DNA of 64,000 nt, taken from the NCBI GenBank assembly GCA_010093605.1, contig MU004189.1:1371834-1435833 (forward strand). Direction: 5' to 3'. The translations under genes and the position numbers were made by a program. The notes under the pieces were generated by a model that made no database searches, was not told the origin of the DNA, and saw only the letters and a list, made by a program, of their open reading frames with translations. Source of the stretch: Lophium mytilinum (lineage: Eukaryota > Ascomycota > Dothideomycetes > Mytilinidiales > Mytilinidiaceae). This document shows, piece after piece, positions 1 through 11,450 of this stretch (position 1 is its first letter; each line of letters opens with the position of its first letter).

Positions 1-1008
1 CAGCATGTATGATTCGTTCCAGATTTATTACGACGATGTGTCCCTAACATTTTTGAAGGGTGCAAGCAAACGCAAGACTGGATTGACACCGTCACGGAAA
101 CGGAGAACCACCAAATCAGCCTTCAAGACGTCAAGTCTGGCTTCAAAACCCATCGACTCTGGACTAATGGCAACTCAGCTAGCCAGGAGTACTACCTTAT
201 TGAAAACAGGCAACTCACAGGCTTTGACGAGTCCCTACCTGGTGCCGGCCTACTCGTTTGGCACATCGACGATGCCGTGTCCTCCAACACAGACGAAAAC
301 CATCCCAAGGTCAAGATCATGCAAGCCGACGGGCTCGATCAGCTCAAGGCCAACTTCGGCCGTGGAGACGCCGGCGATGTGTTCCCTGGCCTCGCCAACA
401 ACCCTACATTCAACACTACATCCAACCCGAACAGCAAAGCGTATGCTGGAAACGATACTTATGTCTCCGTGACAAGCATCCCCCCGCCAGCTGCTTCCAT
501 CACGTTCAACATCACCGTCAAGCCCATAGATCAACCCCCTACGGGCGACTTCGACCCAAAGAAATGGTACCGCCTCAAAAACACCTTCCAGCCCCAGACC
601 GACTCCCTCGACGTCATCAACGACAACGGTTCTAACAGTACCGGACTCCTCCAAATGGCTCGCGATGGCAATTTCAGTGGCCAGTTCTGGCAGATTAAGT
701 CCAACAGCGACGGCACCTACGCCCTTCGCACCCTCTTCCTCGGCCCAGATCGCCAGCTCGATGTTTACAGCAACGATAAGCTGACGCCAGTTCTTGATAA
801 AGCCGGCTTCTTCACAGGCCAGTTCTGGATTATCAAGCCTTGGGGCGATGGCACATGGCATTTGGAGAATGCGTACGGTGGGCCGTTTCTGTACCTGGAT
901 ACTTTGGAGGGTGGGCCGAAGGTTGCGATGAATCAGGCGAATACGGGGAGGCCGACGCAGAGGTGGACGATTACGCCGATTCGGGATATCACTGAAAGTG
1001 GATTTTGA
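1..1008 (+). CDS. M6-type secreted metalloprotease, C-terminal part, with beta-trefoil tail (partial)
   Basis: Only the 3' part of the gene is in the window. An intron probably spans 7-66 (GT donor, CTAAC branch point near 44, AG acceptor); the last exon then runs in one frame from 67 to the stop. The segment with YYLIENRQ, LPGAGLLVWHIDD and later KVKIMQADG matches the region after the catalytic domain in immune-inhibitor-A-like M6 peptidases. The HExxH zinc site would lie upstream and is not visible. The last 140 or so residues have three QxW-type motifs (QFWQI, QFWII, QRWTI), the mark of a ricin-B-like beta-trefoil, so a carbohydrate-binding tail is likely. Many N-glycosylation sequons fit a secreted protein. 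The gene converges on the chitinase gene, 345 bp away. The M6 assignment rests on remembered family motifs; the tail call is weaker. Confidence 0.75.
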
Positions 1009-1353
1009 TTGAATGTGGAAAGCCTGGAGTTTTGAAAGGCCTTTCTAGCTCTTTCCCAATATCATTAGTTCGAACATACGAGAAAAGGCAAGCAAATAAG
1101 GTTTTATGAGGTAGTATGAGTGCACAGTGCTGCACATTGGGACGTTCAAACTGGTTGACCTTCAGTCGCAGGTACACAAGGTTCTCGAGATTTATTCGTT
1201 TAGGGTTTTTGTACAAGTAATTCAAGTAATTCAACTCTCACTGGATCTTGCAACGGTTGATGAACAATGATAACATTATCATTGAGTTGTAGGTAATAGC
1301 AGGACTATACGAACGCTGGGAACCCCTACAGCCCCTTGGAGTGCCTACCAAAT
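1009..1353. other. Intergenic, convergent 3' ends
   Basis: Spacer between the stop of the M6 protease (plus) and the stop of the chitinase (minus). It is AT-rich and should hold both polyadenylation regions. I see no gene or repeat in it. Confidence 0.6.
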
Positions 1354-4300
1354 CTACCCTTTTCTCAACATCTTTTCAGGAGGCGGAGGGTCTTCCTTTG
1401 GTGGCTGCAGCGCTTTGATGACACACTCCTCCCAAATTTTGCCCTCTAGCACGTACAGAGCCTCGAAAGTTTGCTCAGCAAATGCTGGGTAGGGCCCGAT
1501 AGCGCGAATTGAATTTTCGTATGTCGTCCGAATATACCGTATTGTGTCAGAAAGCCATGCTCGAGCCTCAATCTCCACCATGGCAAAGTAGTCAGGGAAC
1601 CATTCGTCCCAATGGGCTACTACGCCGTCAGCTTCGGGTACGTTCTCCTCCAGAAGCACCAGTCGGTTTCGAATATCATCGCGAACGTTGAGGAACCTCT
1701 CTGATGCGGCGTCGTCATTAAGGTAATTGAAGACCCCTATTGTCTATTTAATGTAGAGTTAGCGATGCGTTTTCTTCGGTAGCTTCTGCTGCGCACTCAC
1801 CCCTCTCAAAGTTTGGAGCAAGAGCTCATGGGAAGTTTGATTTCCTGCCATGGCCTCCCTAGTGGTCCTCCGTAATACGTCCACGTGCATTGGGTCGTTT
1901 AGGGCGAATACTGCCCCCTTATAGTTGTTGATAAGCCGTGCAGTGGGTATGAAATTTGCTGCGTTGAATCGTGTGCCAAACGCTTCCCAGACACGCTGCG
2001 CCGGTTCTCTTGATGTAGATCCTCCGGGGACAAACCGTGGGATTCCATTAGGTAAAGCCGCATTGTTGAAATATCTTCCCTCCCAGAACTCGGTTGCGAT
2101 TGGCGGAGTAGTGGTCGGTCGACCTGATCTTAACTGACCAGTGTTTGCTGTTCGGACAAACTCTGAATGTAGTTGAAGCTATTTAAAGTTAGAATTATCG
2201 ACGCTTCCAATTTAGTTTAAAGGAACCTACGTCGACCGGGTGTTCTGCTTCCATATCGGGCGGCAGACTACTCGGGGGGCTGTCGAGATTAAGCGGTTCA
2301 TTTTGCACCGCTGTATCGTCACATCGATTAGTAGTCATTCGAAACCACCTGGGGTATACAATAAAGAGCCGGGTGCCTCGGAAAAGATCTCCCCTCCTAG
2401 GAGCCGGTATGGCGAAACTTATGATAGGCTTTTCCCGTCCCACCAAGTGAAATGGAAACGGCCGCCTCCCTTTGCGTCGCTCCAATTTATTGGTAACTGT
2501 GAGACCATCTTCGAGCGTAGCATCACGTCTGAAGAGTTCGTCAGAAGCCTCCGAGTCTTCATCTGTGCATAGCAGTGGACTGGTGTCGCAAATAGATATA
2601 TGGCAGGTTGTCGGTTCTTTAGGCGGAGTTTTGACCTTGCAGCAATTGGCCTTGTATCTATCATCTTTGGCGTTCATTAGGCCCGTTTGAGAAATAAAGT
2701 CATGGGTGAAACTTACAACCACAGGATGGGAAACCCCTCCCTTGACCATTCAAGGCGATAGTAACCTCGTCTGCGTTACATTTTGCATCGGGACAATCTG
2801 GCTGAGAGCCAACCCAGCGACAATCGTATAGTGACGTCGGACGAGGGCAGCAGTATTTGTACCATGGGTGGATAATAGTGCACTTCGTCGAGTCGTATAA
2901 GTTGCTGACCTCATCTTCTGAGGATTTGCATGACCCACCACTATCAGTATTAGCTTGATGCCATTCCCATCTTCAAAGAAAGTCAGTAGCGTGAAGGGAT
3001 GGCTTACCAGCTCGTCCAGTAACAGCCTTCAATCAAATCTTTCCAGCCTCCCGCTTCGCAACAAAAGACCTTGTATCCCCGCCTGCATTTCTTTTGATTT
3101 CCACCTTCCTCCGTAGGTAGTCCGCCCCAGGAGTTCTTGAGGATGAGGGTTTCTCCTACGTGGCATTGACCATTGCAATCATAAGCTTTGCCAGTTCCGC
3201 CTCTCCAAACGCAGCTTTTTGGCGCAGTATCCTGAGGGCAGCAGATGATCTTCCCGTATCCATGCTACGAGAAAAGTTAGTAAGGAAACACATCATTTAT
3301 ATTACGTAACGATGAATCGTGACGTACTCCACAATCGCTGCGTTCCCAGCCAATCTTGACACGATTTTTGCCGCAATGAGCAGCAACAGGGTTTTCGACA
3401 TCGGTGCAGACATCGACAAGCTTGCAGTCTTGCCCATTCTGACCAATGAGGTTTTGGGCGATGTTGACGGGGTTTGGTGAAAATTGCTTTGTTTGGATCT
3501 CCAGATGTTTAATATCCCTAGACAATAAGCCGCTGTGAGCAGAGTATTTGTCATCGTCTATAGTGTGTCAGCGTTCACACTCTGATATGGAGAATAGGGG
3601 GAATCTGGATAATGGTACCTGCATCCGAAGCCCAGATGAGCGAGCCTCCTAGACCAAGATCATTCGCCCAATCAACTTTTTGCTTGAAGGTTTCGGCGTC
3701 ATCGTACGAGACCCACTGATTGCCATTGTAAACGACATACTTGACAGCAGCCGATTTGTCATAGACAGGTTTTAGATCGGAGTGCTGGCTGAGAAGGGCC
3801 TTAATCTCGTAGTACTCGAGAATGCCGCTGGTAGCAGAGCAAGGGCCCGGATCGGCTCCTCCGCTGAACAAACATCCTGGTTTTGCGCAAGCGGGGTCCG
3901 ACAACTGAAAGGAGCGGCCGTAGAATCCGAACCCTAATAAGACCTTGGAGGGCGGGATCTTCACTCTCCTATTAAGATGTCGTTAGCAGAAGCTTATCTC
4001 TGGCAGATCGATCAAAACCCTACCAGAACAGTTCAAGGGCGTAGCCTATCTCAGTCAAGTTGGTGTGGCCTTGAACAATACTCCCGATTGGATTATTGCG
4101 GTCCCAGACTCCATGGAGGTCGTAAGTCATAACATTGACCCAGTCGCTATACTTCAGCATGCCTGGGAGATCGAACCACCTGAGATACCAGTACGACGAC
4201 GGCGCAGTGAACGTGATTCCGAGGCCCCTAGGAGATGCATCGAAGGCATTTCTCAGGGCTTGTAGGAGTAGAACATAATTGTTGGTGTCTTCGGGTCTTC

Positions 4301-5544
4301 CACCCCTGTCACTGCGAGTGAATGAGTATTTTCCGTGCCCAAAATACCAGAGATGGATTGACTTACGGTGCCCCTGGATATTCCCAGTCGATGTCAATCC
4401 CTAAAGACTATTAGTGCAGCCCGAGGTGAAGAAGTAGGGCCAGGCTCTTACCATCGAACCCATGGCCATTCAAGAATGCCAAAACGTTGTTAGCGAACTT
4501 CTCTCGATTCTGCACCGACGAGGCGATGTTTCCGAACACGGGTTGTGTTGCTGTGCCATTATCCGAGAAAGTCCAGCCGCCTACACTAATGAACACCTTG
4601 AGAGCACTATTATCATTCTTTGTCAGAACAGTAGATTCAAAGAGTTCTGCCGGAGTCTTGGAGTCCATGGGCACGAGTTCGAAGGAATTTGGATCGACGG
4701 ATGCGAACGCGAGATTCAGATGAGTGAGTTCTGTCACTATATCACTAGTCAGGATCTCTTCAGTAGACAGCTGGAGTTACGCGAATGATTCACTTACGTG
4801 GAAGGTCTTGAGGATGAACCTTGTGGCAAGCCAATCGATCAGCCCAAGACTGGTAGTATCCGATGACTATGGCGGAACGAAGTTAGCAATACGGTAATAC
4901 TCTCTTGTTCATGGGTCTCTACTACCTCTATCGAAGACTCGCCCGGTGCTTCCGGATGGCTTTGGGTGAAGCACACAATTGCTCTGGCAGTCCTTGCCAC
5001 AGAATTCTTCTGTAGTGCCACAAAACCCAAATGGACTACAGCTGTGGCTTGGGTCAGCGGCATATTTGTAGGTAGGTTCAATACTGTTTCAATATACCAA
5101 GCGTTGAGCGGACAAGTCTTTCCAGCCGGATCGGAGCATTCTCCGCACTCTGCTACGGCATCACAATTTGAAGTACATCCAGCACCACAATACGCGGCGC
5201 CTAGATATAAGTGCTTGCGTCAGCAAGCGCCTCATTATGCTGTCCTAGAGGGTATGCTTACAGTAACCACAGTAACCACTAGGACCGCAACAGGCACCGT
5301 TCGAACACGGCTTCCCCGGGCCACAGGTATAGTCATCCCGGCGTAGGATGTGCGATGTATTGGCGAGGGCAGGGTTGTTTGCATCGAGCTGGGTGCTCCA
5401 CTGGACAACGTCGGGGGGATCTGGAAGTTCTCCTGTGGAAAACTTTGACTGAGGCCAACAGAATAGCAGGAGCAAGAGGCCAGCGGCCGTCAACACAAGC
5501 AATGCTGAGGACACTCGGCCAACTCTAGCAGATGATGATCGCAT
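1354..5544 (-). CDS. GH18 chitinase of the killer-toxin-like (subgroup C) type with two CBM18 modules
   Basis: Hydrolyses chitin outside the cell. Fourteen exons join in frame: 5544-5262, 5200-5098, 5047-4926, 4866-4798, 4736-4452, 4400-4367, 4305-4024, 3968-3619, 3557-3328, 3264-3008, 2940-2717, 2664-2231, 2178-1801, 1743-1354, giving 1146 residues. The ATG at 5544 opens a signal or signal-anchor sequence (hydrophobic at 11-30). Two hevein-like chitin-binding modules follow, at about 74-105 (CGPSGYCGY) and 123-155 (CSPFGFCGTTEEFCG). The GH18 barrel spans about 170-510, with SVGGW and the active-site motif DGIDIDWE at 287-294, so E294 is the acid/base. A long C-terminal part (510-1146) is Cys-rich up to about 800, as in zymocin-like fungal chitinases. 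Unlike many of that class it has no LysM of its own; the divergent neighbour supplies LysM modules. All catalytic residues are present and no break is seen. Confidence 0.93.
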
Positions 5545-5961
5545 GGTGATCACTGCCAGGGCGGATTGAAGGGGACAAGGCTTTGACTTTGATGATGGAC
5601 CTGGATACGAGGGAGGTGAAAGGTATTTAGGAGAGAGGAGGGAGGGAGTACAGAGGTTGAAGTACAGAGTTCGTAGGAAACATTTTAGCTGGCAGGCTGG
5701 CAGTAGCTTCTTCTCAAGCGGTGTGTCGTGGACGCTGATTCGCTGGAATCTCTAAGCCAATTCACTTTACAGTGGCCCACGCTTCCCCGATCGCCTGACC
5801 CACGGCCAGCATCGGAGCAAAGCCGTGGAATCAAAATGTTCGTCAGTTCACTGACATCTAACGTATTCTGCTTCATCCTTCATTTCTGTGAACTACCCAG
5901 CACCTTTTTCCAACTCCCTTACGAGGCTTCATACCTTAAAACACTTCGTAGAAACAGCATA
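5545..5961. promoter_or_regulatory. Shared upstream region of chitinase and LysM genes
   Basis: These 417 bp separate the two divergent ATGs and must carry both promoters, so co-regulation is likely. I identify no specific factor site with confidence. Confidence 0.6.
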
Positions 5962-8301
5962 ATGATGCACTGGCTCCTCCTTCTTATCCTTCTACTAGCC
6001 ACCTCTGATGCCCCAAGATGCTTGGGGCAGCAGTTTTCGGATCTGCCTCTTCCGGTATCATGGTCTGGCATAACGGAATCGTGCTCTCGTGCTCTCAACG
6101 CTACGGTCAGTTGCACGGCGTTCCTGGGGTCCGTGTCCGTCGAGTAAGTAGCCAGAAAACCACAGTATCTTAATCATGGTTGCCTCCTTCAGCTCGACAG
6201 CTTACTTAAAGTCGTACAGTAATGGCCGTCTGAACCCTCAGGATCTTGCGAGCCTTTGTACCGCGACGTGCCTCGATTCACTTCATGATACCCTTCTCTC
6301 GATACGAGGCAGCTGTACCAACTCTACGGACATCATTGTCATTGATCAGGTCACATATCCAGGTACTGTCGACATTTATAGCCTGGGGACGAATGGTTGA
6401 GTCCTAATATCTATGCAGCAACGTACCTCGTGGATCGATTTCTCTACACATACAGTCTTGCTTGCAAACGAGATTCGTAGGTCGAAACAGTGCACAATAA
6501 CACTATCTTTCCTATACTAATCATATCCAGGGCTACTGGAGAGTTCTGTGATACGTTGTTCATATCCTGGCTCAATCAACAAGCATTGACGACTGCCCAA
6601 GAATGCTCCGATTGTGTGCTTGGGGTCTCGCAAATCCAGCTCAACTCGCCTTTTGGCTACAGCGATGATCTCGCCGAGGACTTCCGGTCGGATACTGCAA
6701 GCTGCGGCGCTACCAACTACTCCTTCACGAGCCCGCCACCGTACACCCAAAACCACACAGCCACACCGACGTTAGCAATCGCGACGCCGACTTGCTCAAG
6801 CTATGCTGTACAAGCCAACGATACATGTGACTCTATCGCGGTTGCGCATAATGTGTCTACATTCTCCGTCGTCTCTCTAAATGGGCTTTATCTCGACTGT
6901 AGTGATCTTGCCGTCGGCCGAGACATATGCCTCGCAAGCGCATGCATGCTGCATGAGGTTCAATGGGGTGAGACTTGCGCAAGCATACTAGAGGGGCTTG
7001 GACAGAAGGTCACTGGGACGCAATTGCTTGCGTGGAATCCGAATATTAACGGGCTTTGCGGAAACATCTACGACATGGTGGGGACACATATCTGCGTCAG
7101 GTAAGATCTAGAAGTTTGCTTTTTGAAGTTCGACCTAGACCTCGGAAGTAGTTTGAGCTAAGTGATTTTTCTGCTACAGTTCTCCGGGTGGGGCACTCAT
7201 CACGTTGGCCCCTAATGCAGCACTGGCGGCATCGACGGTCCAATCTCTCGTGCCTCGGCCTACAAACTCCTTCAATGAATCCAATTCCGACTGTGGTAAA
7301 TGGTACACTGTAAGTAAGCACCTCTGCTCACTCATTTTCAAGATATCTTATCGGATCCCCATTAGATTCAAGACGGAGATTACTGCGATAAGGTGTCCGT
7401 CTACTTTAGCATCGCGTTGAAAGACTTCTACTTTCTTAATCCGGAGGTCAACTCGCAGTGCACCAACCTGGTCTTGGGGGTAGCATATTGCGTACAGGCT
7501 GTTGGCGATATCGCCACATACCCCGGGTATTCGAACTCCCAATTTTTCACCTTGACATCAATGTCCTATTCGACCAGTTTGTTCACAACTCTTGAATATC
7601 ATGGATATCCTAGTCCAACACCTACCTCACAACTACCCCAAGCCCCCGGGACTCGGCCGAACTGTACTTCCTATCAAAACTACCAGCCTCTGCCTACCGT
7701 AGCCGATCAATCCGAGGTCCCAGAGATACTCGCCGGAACAGTCTACTCTAATTACTCGAATACCTGCAACTACCTCGCAAGAAAGTACCAAGTCAGGTTC
7801 ACCGATCTCCTACTCTGGAATCCTAGCCTATCTAATTCGAGCGTCGATTGTGCATTGCAACCTAGCTATAGCTACTGTGTTAAGATGATGGATAGCGCTA
7901 CACCAGACGATCCAGGTAAGTCTGTAGACCTCCTCAACCTGTCTTATCAGTTCAGCTTATACGAAAATTAGCAAATACTGGGAATGATTGCTTGGACGTT
8001 ACCCCGAATAAGCCCGGCACAATTCCATCGTGCACCTGCTTTACCATCCTCTATGGCGACGACGGCAATGAAGACCGTGAGTAAACGATTCTATCATATC
8101 GAGAGACTGTCAAAATTTAACACTTGGGTCGTAGAATATCCCTGCTCAGATATTGCCGCAGACTATAATGTTACGGTCAATGATCTAGAAAGTTGGAACC
8201 CCTGGATTGGCTCAGACTGCGATGAAGGGATATATCAAGGCACAAACGTTACCGACTTCAACGTCGTATGTGTTGGCGTCAATGGTACCAGTACTGTGTA
8301 G
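5962..8301 (+). CDS. Secreted multi-LysM protein
   Basis: Probably binds chitin or chitin fragments outside the cell. Eight exons join in frame: 5962-6143, 6193-6362, 6419-6476, 6531-7100, 7180-7309, 7366-7915, 7972-8076, 8135-8301, giving 643 residues. Two ATGs are adjacent (5962, 5965); the first is used here. MMHWLLLLILLLATS is a clear signal peptide. LysM-type modules (YxVQxxDTC..I...N.....LN...C) lie at about 227-269, 277-325, 369-412, 496-545 and a divergent one at 589-640. Each pairs conserved cysteines with a WNP or LNP core, as in fungal LysM proteins. There are many N-glycosylation sites and no membrane anchor. The gene is head-to-head with the chitinase, an arrangement known in several moulds, so it may modulate that enzyme, shield the fungus's own chitin or hide chitin fragments from a host. 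Which role applies cannot be read from sequence. Confidence 0.9.
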
Positions 8302-8896
8302 GTGTACTACCATATTCGGGGGGGAGGGTGAGAACCTTGACAGGCGTAGGAATCAGACCACTTTTGTCAAGCAGACAGGCATTTCATTTTCGATTGAACT
8401 TAGATAGCCGTTTCTTGACACAAAACTTTAGGCTCAATTTGTACCTTGACGTGACTTGCTTCTAACTAGAAGCTAGTCTAGCATCTTTGTTCTAAAATGT
8501 CTTGAATAACGAACTAGCTCAGGAGAGGATTGTTGCAGCGTTTCAATCAAGTGACATAATCGCGCTAGCATTCACGATCTCGGGTGCGGCGCGCACCTGA
8601 TCAAGCCCCTCGGTGGCTCGCCCATCCTGCCCAGCAATCCTCTTCAAACCACAAAAATCACAACCACGGTGCAATGAGTTTGCTAATGCATTCAATATGT
8701 AAGCGAATTATCATTGAAAGCCCATACCATAAATAAAGCTCACCGTTCGATGAAAATAGGTAGAAAGCACGCTGTCAACTTCGTGAGAATCGCCGCCCGC
8801 CAGGCCGATCACGCAATCTCCCGAACACACCACCTGCGCGTCACAAAAGCAATTGTCGCATCTCCATTGGGTAACAGCGCCCTTTCTTATAGACCC
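8302..8896. other. Intergenic, 595 bp
   Basis: 3' region of the LysM gene and promoter of the next gene. An in-frame ATG at 8750 could extend the downstream protein by 49 residues (see findings). Nothing else is recognised. Confidence 0.5.
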
Positions 8897-9619
8897 ATGT
8901 CTACCTCACCGCCATCCATGAGGGAATCGTCTGCCACGAGGGACATCCGCGCCAGACTGCGGAGCCTCAAACACAACAAATGGGGCTTCATCATCTACCG
9001 CTGCACATACACCTCAGACTCTGCCTGGAACCTCTTGATGGAACGCCTTCACGAAGGCGCACGGGAAGCCCTTGAGGAGTCCGACAGCTTAGATCTGCTC
9101 GCCATGCTCGACCTCACCGTGCGCGACGACCAATCCCGTTTCGATGGCGCTACAAAGGATGAAGTCCGCAAGCACTTTCTGGAGTGGACCAAATCCAAGG
9201 ATGCAGCGGCGGAGCAGCCAGATGACGCTGTAAAGGCCTTTCTCAACGATCCTGCAGGAGGCATGAATGGCCTCACGGCGCGCTACCAATTTCCGATCTA
9301 CGTTGACGAAGACGCCATGCGGAGTGTGTCTGAAGCGTTGCCACCTTGGAGATGGAAGGATGGATATGTCGTCATGATTCACAGTTCTTGGGAGATGCTG
9401 GACCCAGAGACTTTCAACTACGAGGAGGAGGGACTTGTGCGTGGAGAGGATGACCCATCCGATGAAGGCGAAGAGTCCATTGAGGGATGCAAGCTAGAAG
9501 ATGTTGGATGGATGAAGGCGAACGTCTCAGACTTGGTTCCCGACAAATATTCACTGTTGAAGGACCCTGGAAATTGGGAGTCGTGGTATGTCAGGCCGCC
9601 GGGAGTATGGCACTCATGA
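8897..9619 (+). CDS. Hypothetical protein, tandem paralogue A
   Basis: An intronless reading frame of 240 residues when started at the ATG at 8897, chosen because it aligns with the start of the paralogue at 9802. Function is not recognised. The strongest shared blocks are KWGFIIYRCTY near the N-terminus, VDEDAMRSV in the middle, and DPETF, EGCKLEDVGWMKA and PPGVW towards the end. These match the next gene throughout, at roughly half the residues by eye. The protein is acidic and tryptophan-rich, with no signal peptide or membrane span from this start. An in-frame ATG at 8750 would add a basic leader. Family conservation across two copies makes it a real gene. Confidence 0.8.
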   Translation: MSTSPPSMRESSATRDIRARLRSLKHNKWGFIIYRCTYTSDSAWNLLMERLHEGAREALEESDSLDLLAMLDLTVRDDQSRFDGATKDEVRKHFLEWTKSKDAAAEQPDDAVKAFLNDPAGGMNGLTARYQFPIYVDEDAMRSVSEALPPWRWKDGYVVMIHSSWEMLDPETFNYEEEGLVRGEDDPSDEGEESIEGCKLEDVGWMKANVSDLVPDKYSLLKDPGNWESWYVRPPGVWHS

Positions 9620-9801
9620 TGGGCTAATCGGCTGCGTCACGAGTCCCCGTGCAAGGTGAACTGGGGTTTAGCATCGATAGTTATAAAATTCATGTCTTAT
9701 GCGCCTCACCAAATCCCTTCGTCACTAGCAAGGCCCACGGAAGAACCACATGCTGCCCTAACCCATTTGTGTGAACCCAGGCGCGCCTCTTCGATAGAAC
9801 C

Positions 9802-10503
9802 ATGGCTTCTCCGTCTCGCAATGAAGACGGCTCCGCAAGGACAATTCGCGAGCAGCTGCAGTTCTGCAAGCACCAGAAATGGGGCTTCATTATCTATCGT
9901 TGCACGTACTCCTCCAACGCTGACTGGAAGCTCTTTATAGACCGCCTTAACGAGAAGGCGCAGGAAGGACTTGAGGCCTCCGGTGCGTTGGACCTAGCCC
10001 CAACACTAGACCTCACTGTCTTCCAAGACAAGTCCCGCTACAACGGCGCGAGCAAGGACGACATCCGCAAAGATTTCAAGCACTGGGTCAAGTCCGACGA
10101 GGCAGCAGCAGAGCAACCGCCTACTGGCGCCGGAGTCGCGAACAAGAACATGTTTGGCCAGGCAACTCGATACACATTCCCTGTCTACGTCGACGAGGAG
10201 GCGATGAGGAGCGTGATCGATCCGGCACCAGACAAGTGGCCTCACTCCGCCTACATCATACTGATCGACGGCGATTGGGAATTGCGGGATCCGGAGACCT
10301 TTGACTACGAAGCAATGGGATTTGATCTTGACGAGGATTGCATGGATGACGGCGAAGAGCCGATCGAGGGATGTAGGCTGGAGGACGTTGGCTGGTTGAA
10401 GGCTATGGTACTCGACCTCATCCCTGGGAAGTACGCGGGCCTTGAGCAGCCGGGACAATGGGCGTTCTACTATCGCAGGCCCCCGGGAATGTGGACTTAT
10501 TGA
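9802..10503 (+). CDS. Hypothetical protein, tandem paralogue B
   Basis: A 233-residue intronless reading frame, 182 bp downstream of its paralogue on the same strand. The start MASPSRNEDGSARTIREQL fits the paralogue's MSTSPPSMRESSATRDIRARL-like start. Shared motifs are KWGFIIYRCTY, LDLTV, VDEEAMRSV, DPETFDYE, EGCRLEDVGWLKA and PPGMW. The function is unknown, and no catalytic motif, signal peptide or membrane span is evident. The divergence suggests an old tandem duplication rather than a recent one. Confidence 0.82.
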   Translation: MASPSRNEDGSARTIREQLQFCKHQKWGFIIYRCTYSSNADWKLFIDRLNEKAQEGLEASGALDLAPTLDLTVFQDKSRYNGASKDDIRKDFKHWVKSDEAAAEQPPTGAGVANKNMFGQATRYTFPVYVDEEAMRSVIDPAPDKWPHSAYIILIDGDWELRDPETFDYEAMGFDLDEDCMDDGEEPIEGCRLEDVGWLKAMVLDLIPGKYAGLEQPGQWAFYYRRPPGMWTY

Positions 10504-11450
10504 TGGCTGGCGTCTACAATGAACACGCCTAGCGAACTTGGGCTGGCCTCGATGATCACGGTATCTGGGACTTACTCTGAGACACATCACGAACGCTTCC
10601 ACGACTTGACACTCTTCACGGACCTGAGCTTCCACAGCACTTGCGAATTGGACACTGGGCCGTGAACAGGAGTTATGGAGTCGTCAGGCACTAACAATGG
10701 GAGCATCACTGCGAAATGAGATGCACTACCGACTATGGAATCCAGCCGACATGACTGAGATGCCAAAGGCAACGGCATATTGGGTATGCACTAAGCCCAA
10801 AAAATCAAGTCTCTCTACTCTGGAATTAGATGCACGTGAAAGAATGGTGAAATGTATGAAAGCAAAGAACGAAGCCGATTCTAGCCTAAATCCCCCAAGA
10901 CACCAACCTTCTGGAAGCAAATCGAGCCCAAATGCTGCGATACGCTTCAACAGGATGGAGGTGTCTTCATTTAACTGACTGTGACGATAAACGTACAGAA
11001 CGTCTTGAAAAGATACCTATGTCTTCCTTTGACTGACCATGAAATGAACTAACCTTGCTTACGATTTGATCTCATCACAGCCAGCTTCAAGGAAAGCCCC
11101 TCTCCTAGCCCAGAATCTCCCAACTCCAAGCCCACTCACCCATTAACCCTTAGACGAACCCCGAGCACGCACTCAAACGAAACAATAACCTCACAGCAAA
11201 ACAAGCAAAGCAAACATCATAGAACAATCCAGCCTCTGGCCAGCATTCAAATCTACCGGCGAAGCCCTCTACCAAAACCCTGACCTCCCAAACACCGCTC
11301 TATGCAACTCTACTCCAAACACCTCCGGCCCCAAAAATGCCTATGCAGACCCAACCCCAGAACGCCTCGCTCAGCCAATCCAAAAAGCTCGAAGATAGCC
11401 ACAAACACAGCTCACCACACCACCAAATCACACCCCACCTCTCTATCCCT
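10504..11450. other. Intergenic, 947 bp
   Basis: Lies between a plus-strand gene end and the kinesin 3' end. A short plus-strand reading frame (10697-10978, 93 residues) has no recognisable features and I do not call it. The stretch 11080-11450 is C- and A-rich, as expected of fungal 3' UTR sequence. Confidence 0.5.

Noticed and set aside
92-99. Kinesin P-loop variant GVTGTGKT (residue numbers in the kinesin at 11451-13821) as a sign of a dead motor
   Set aside because: G, T, G, K and T of the nucleotide-binding consensus are all kept, and both switch motifs are intact.
10697-10978. Short plus-strand frame of 93 residues
   Set aside because: No conserved motif, signal peptide or paralogue; composition is like random sequence.
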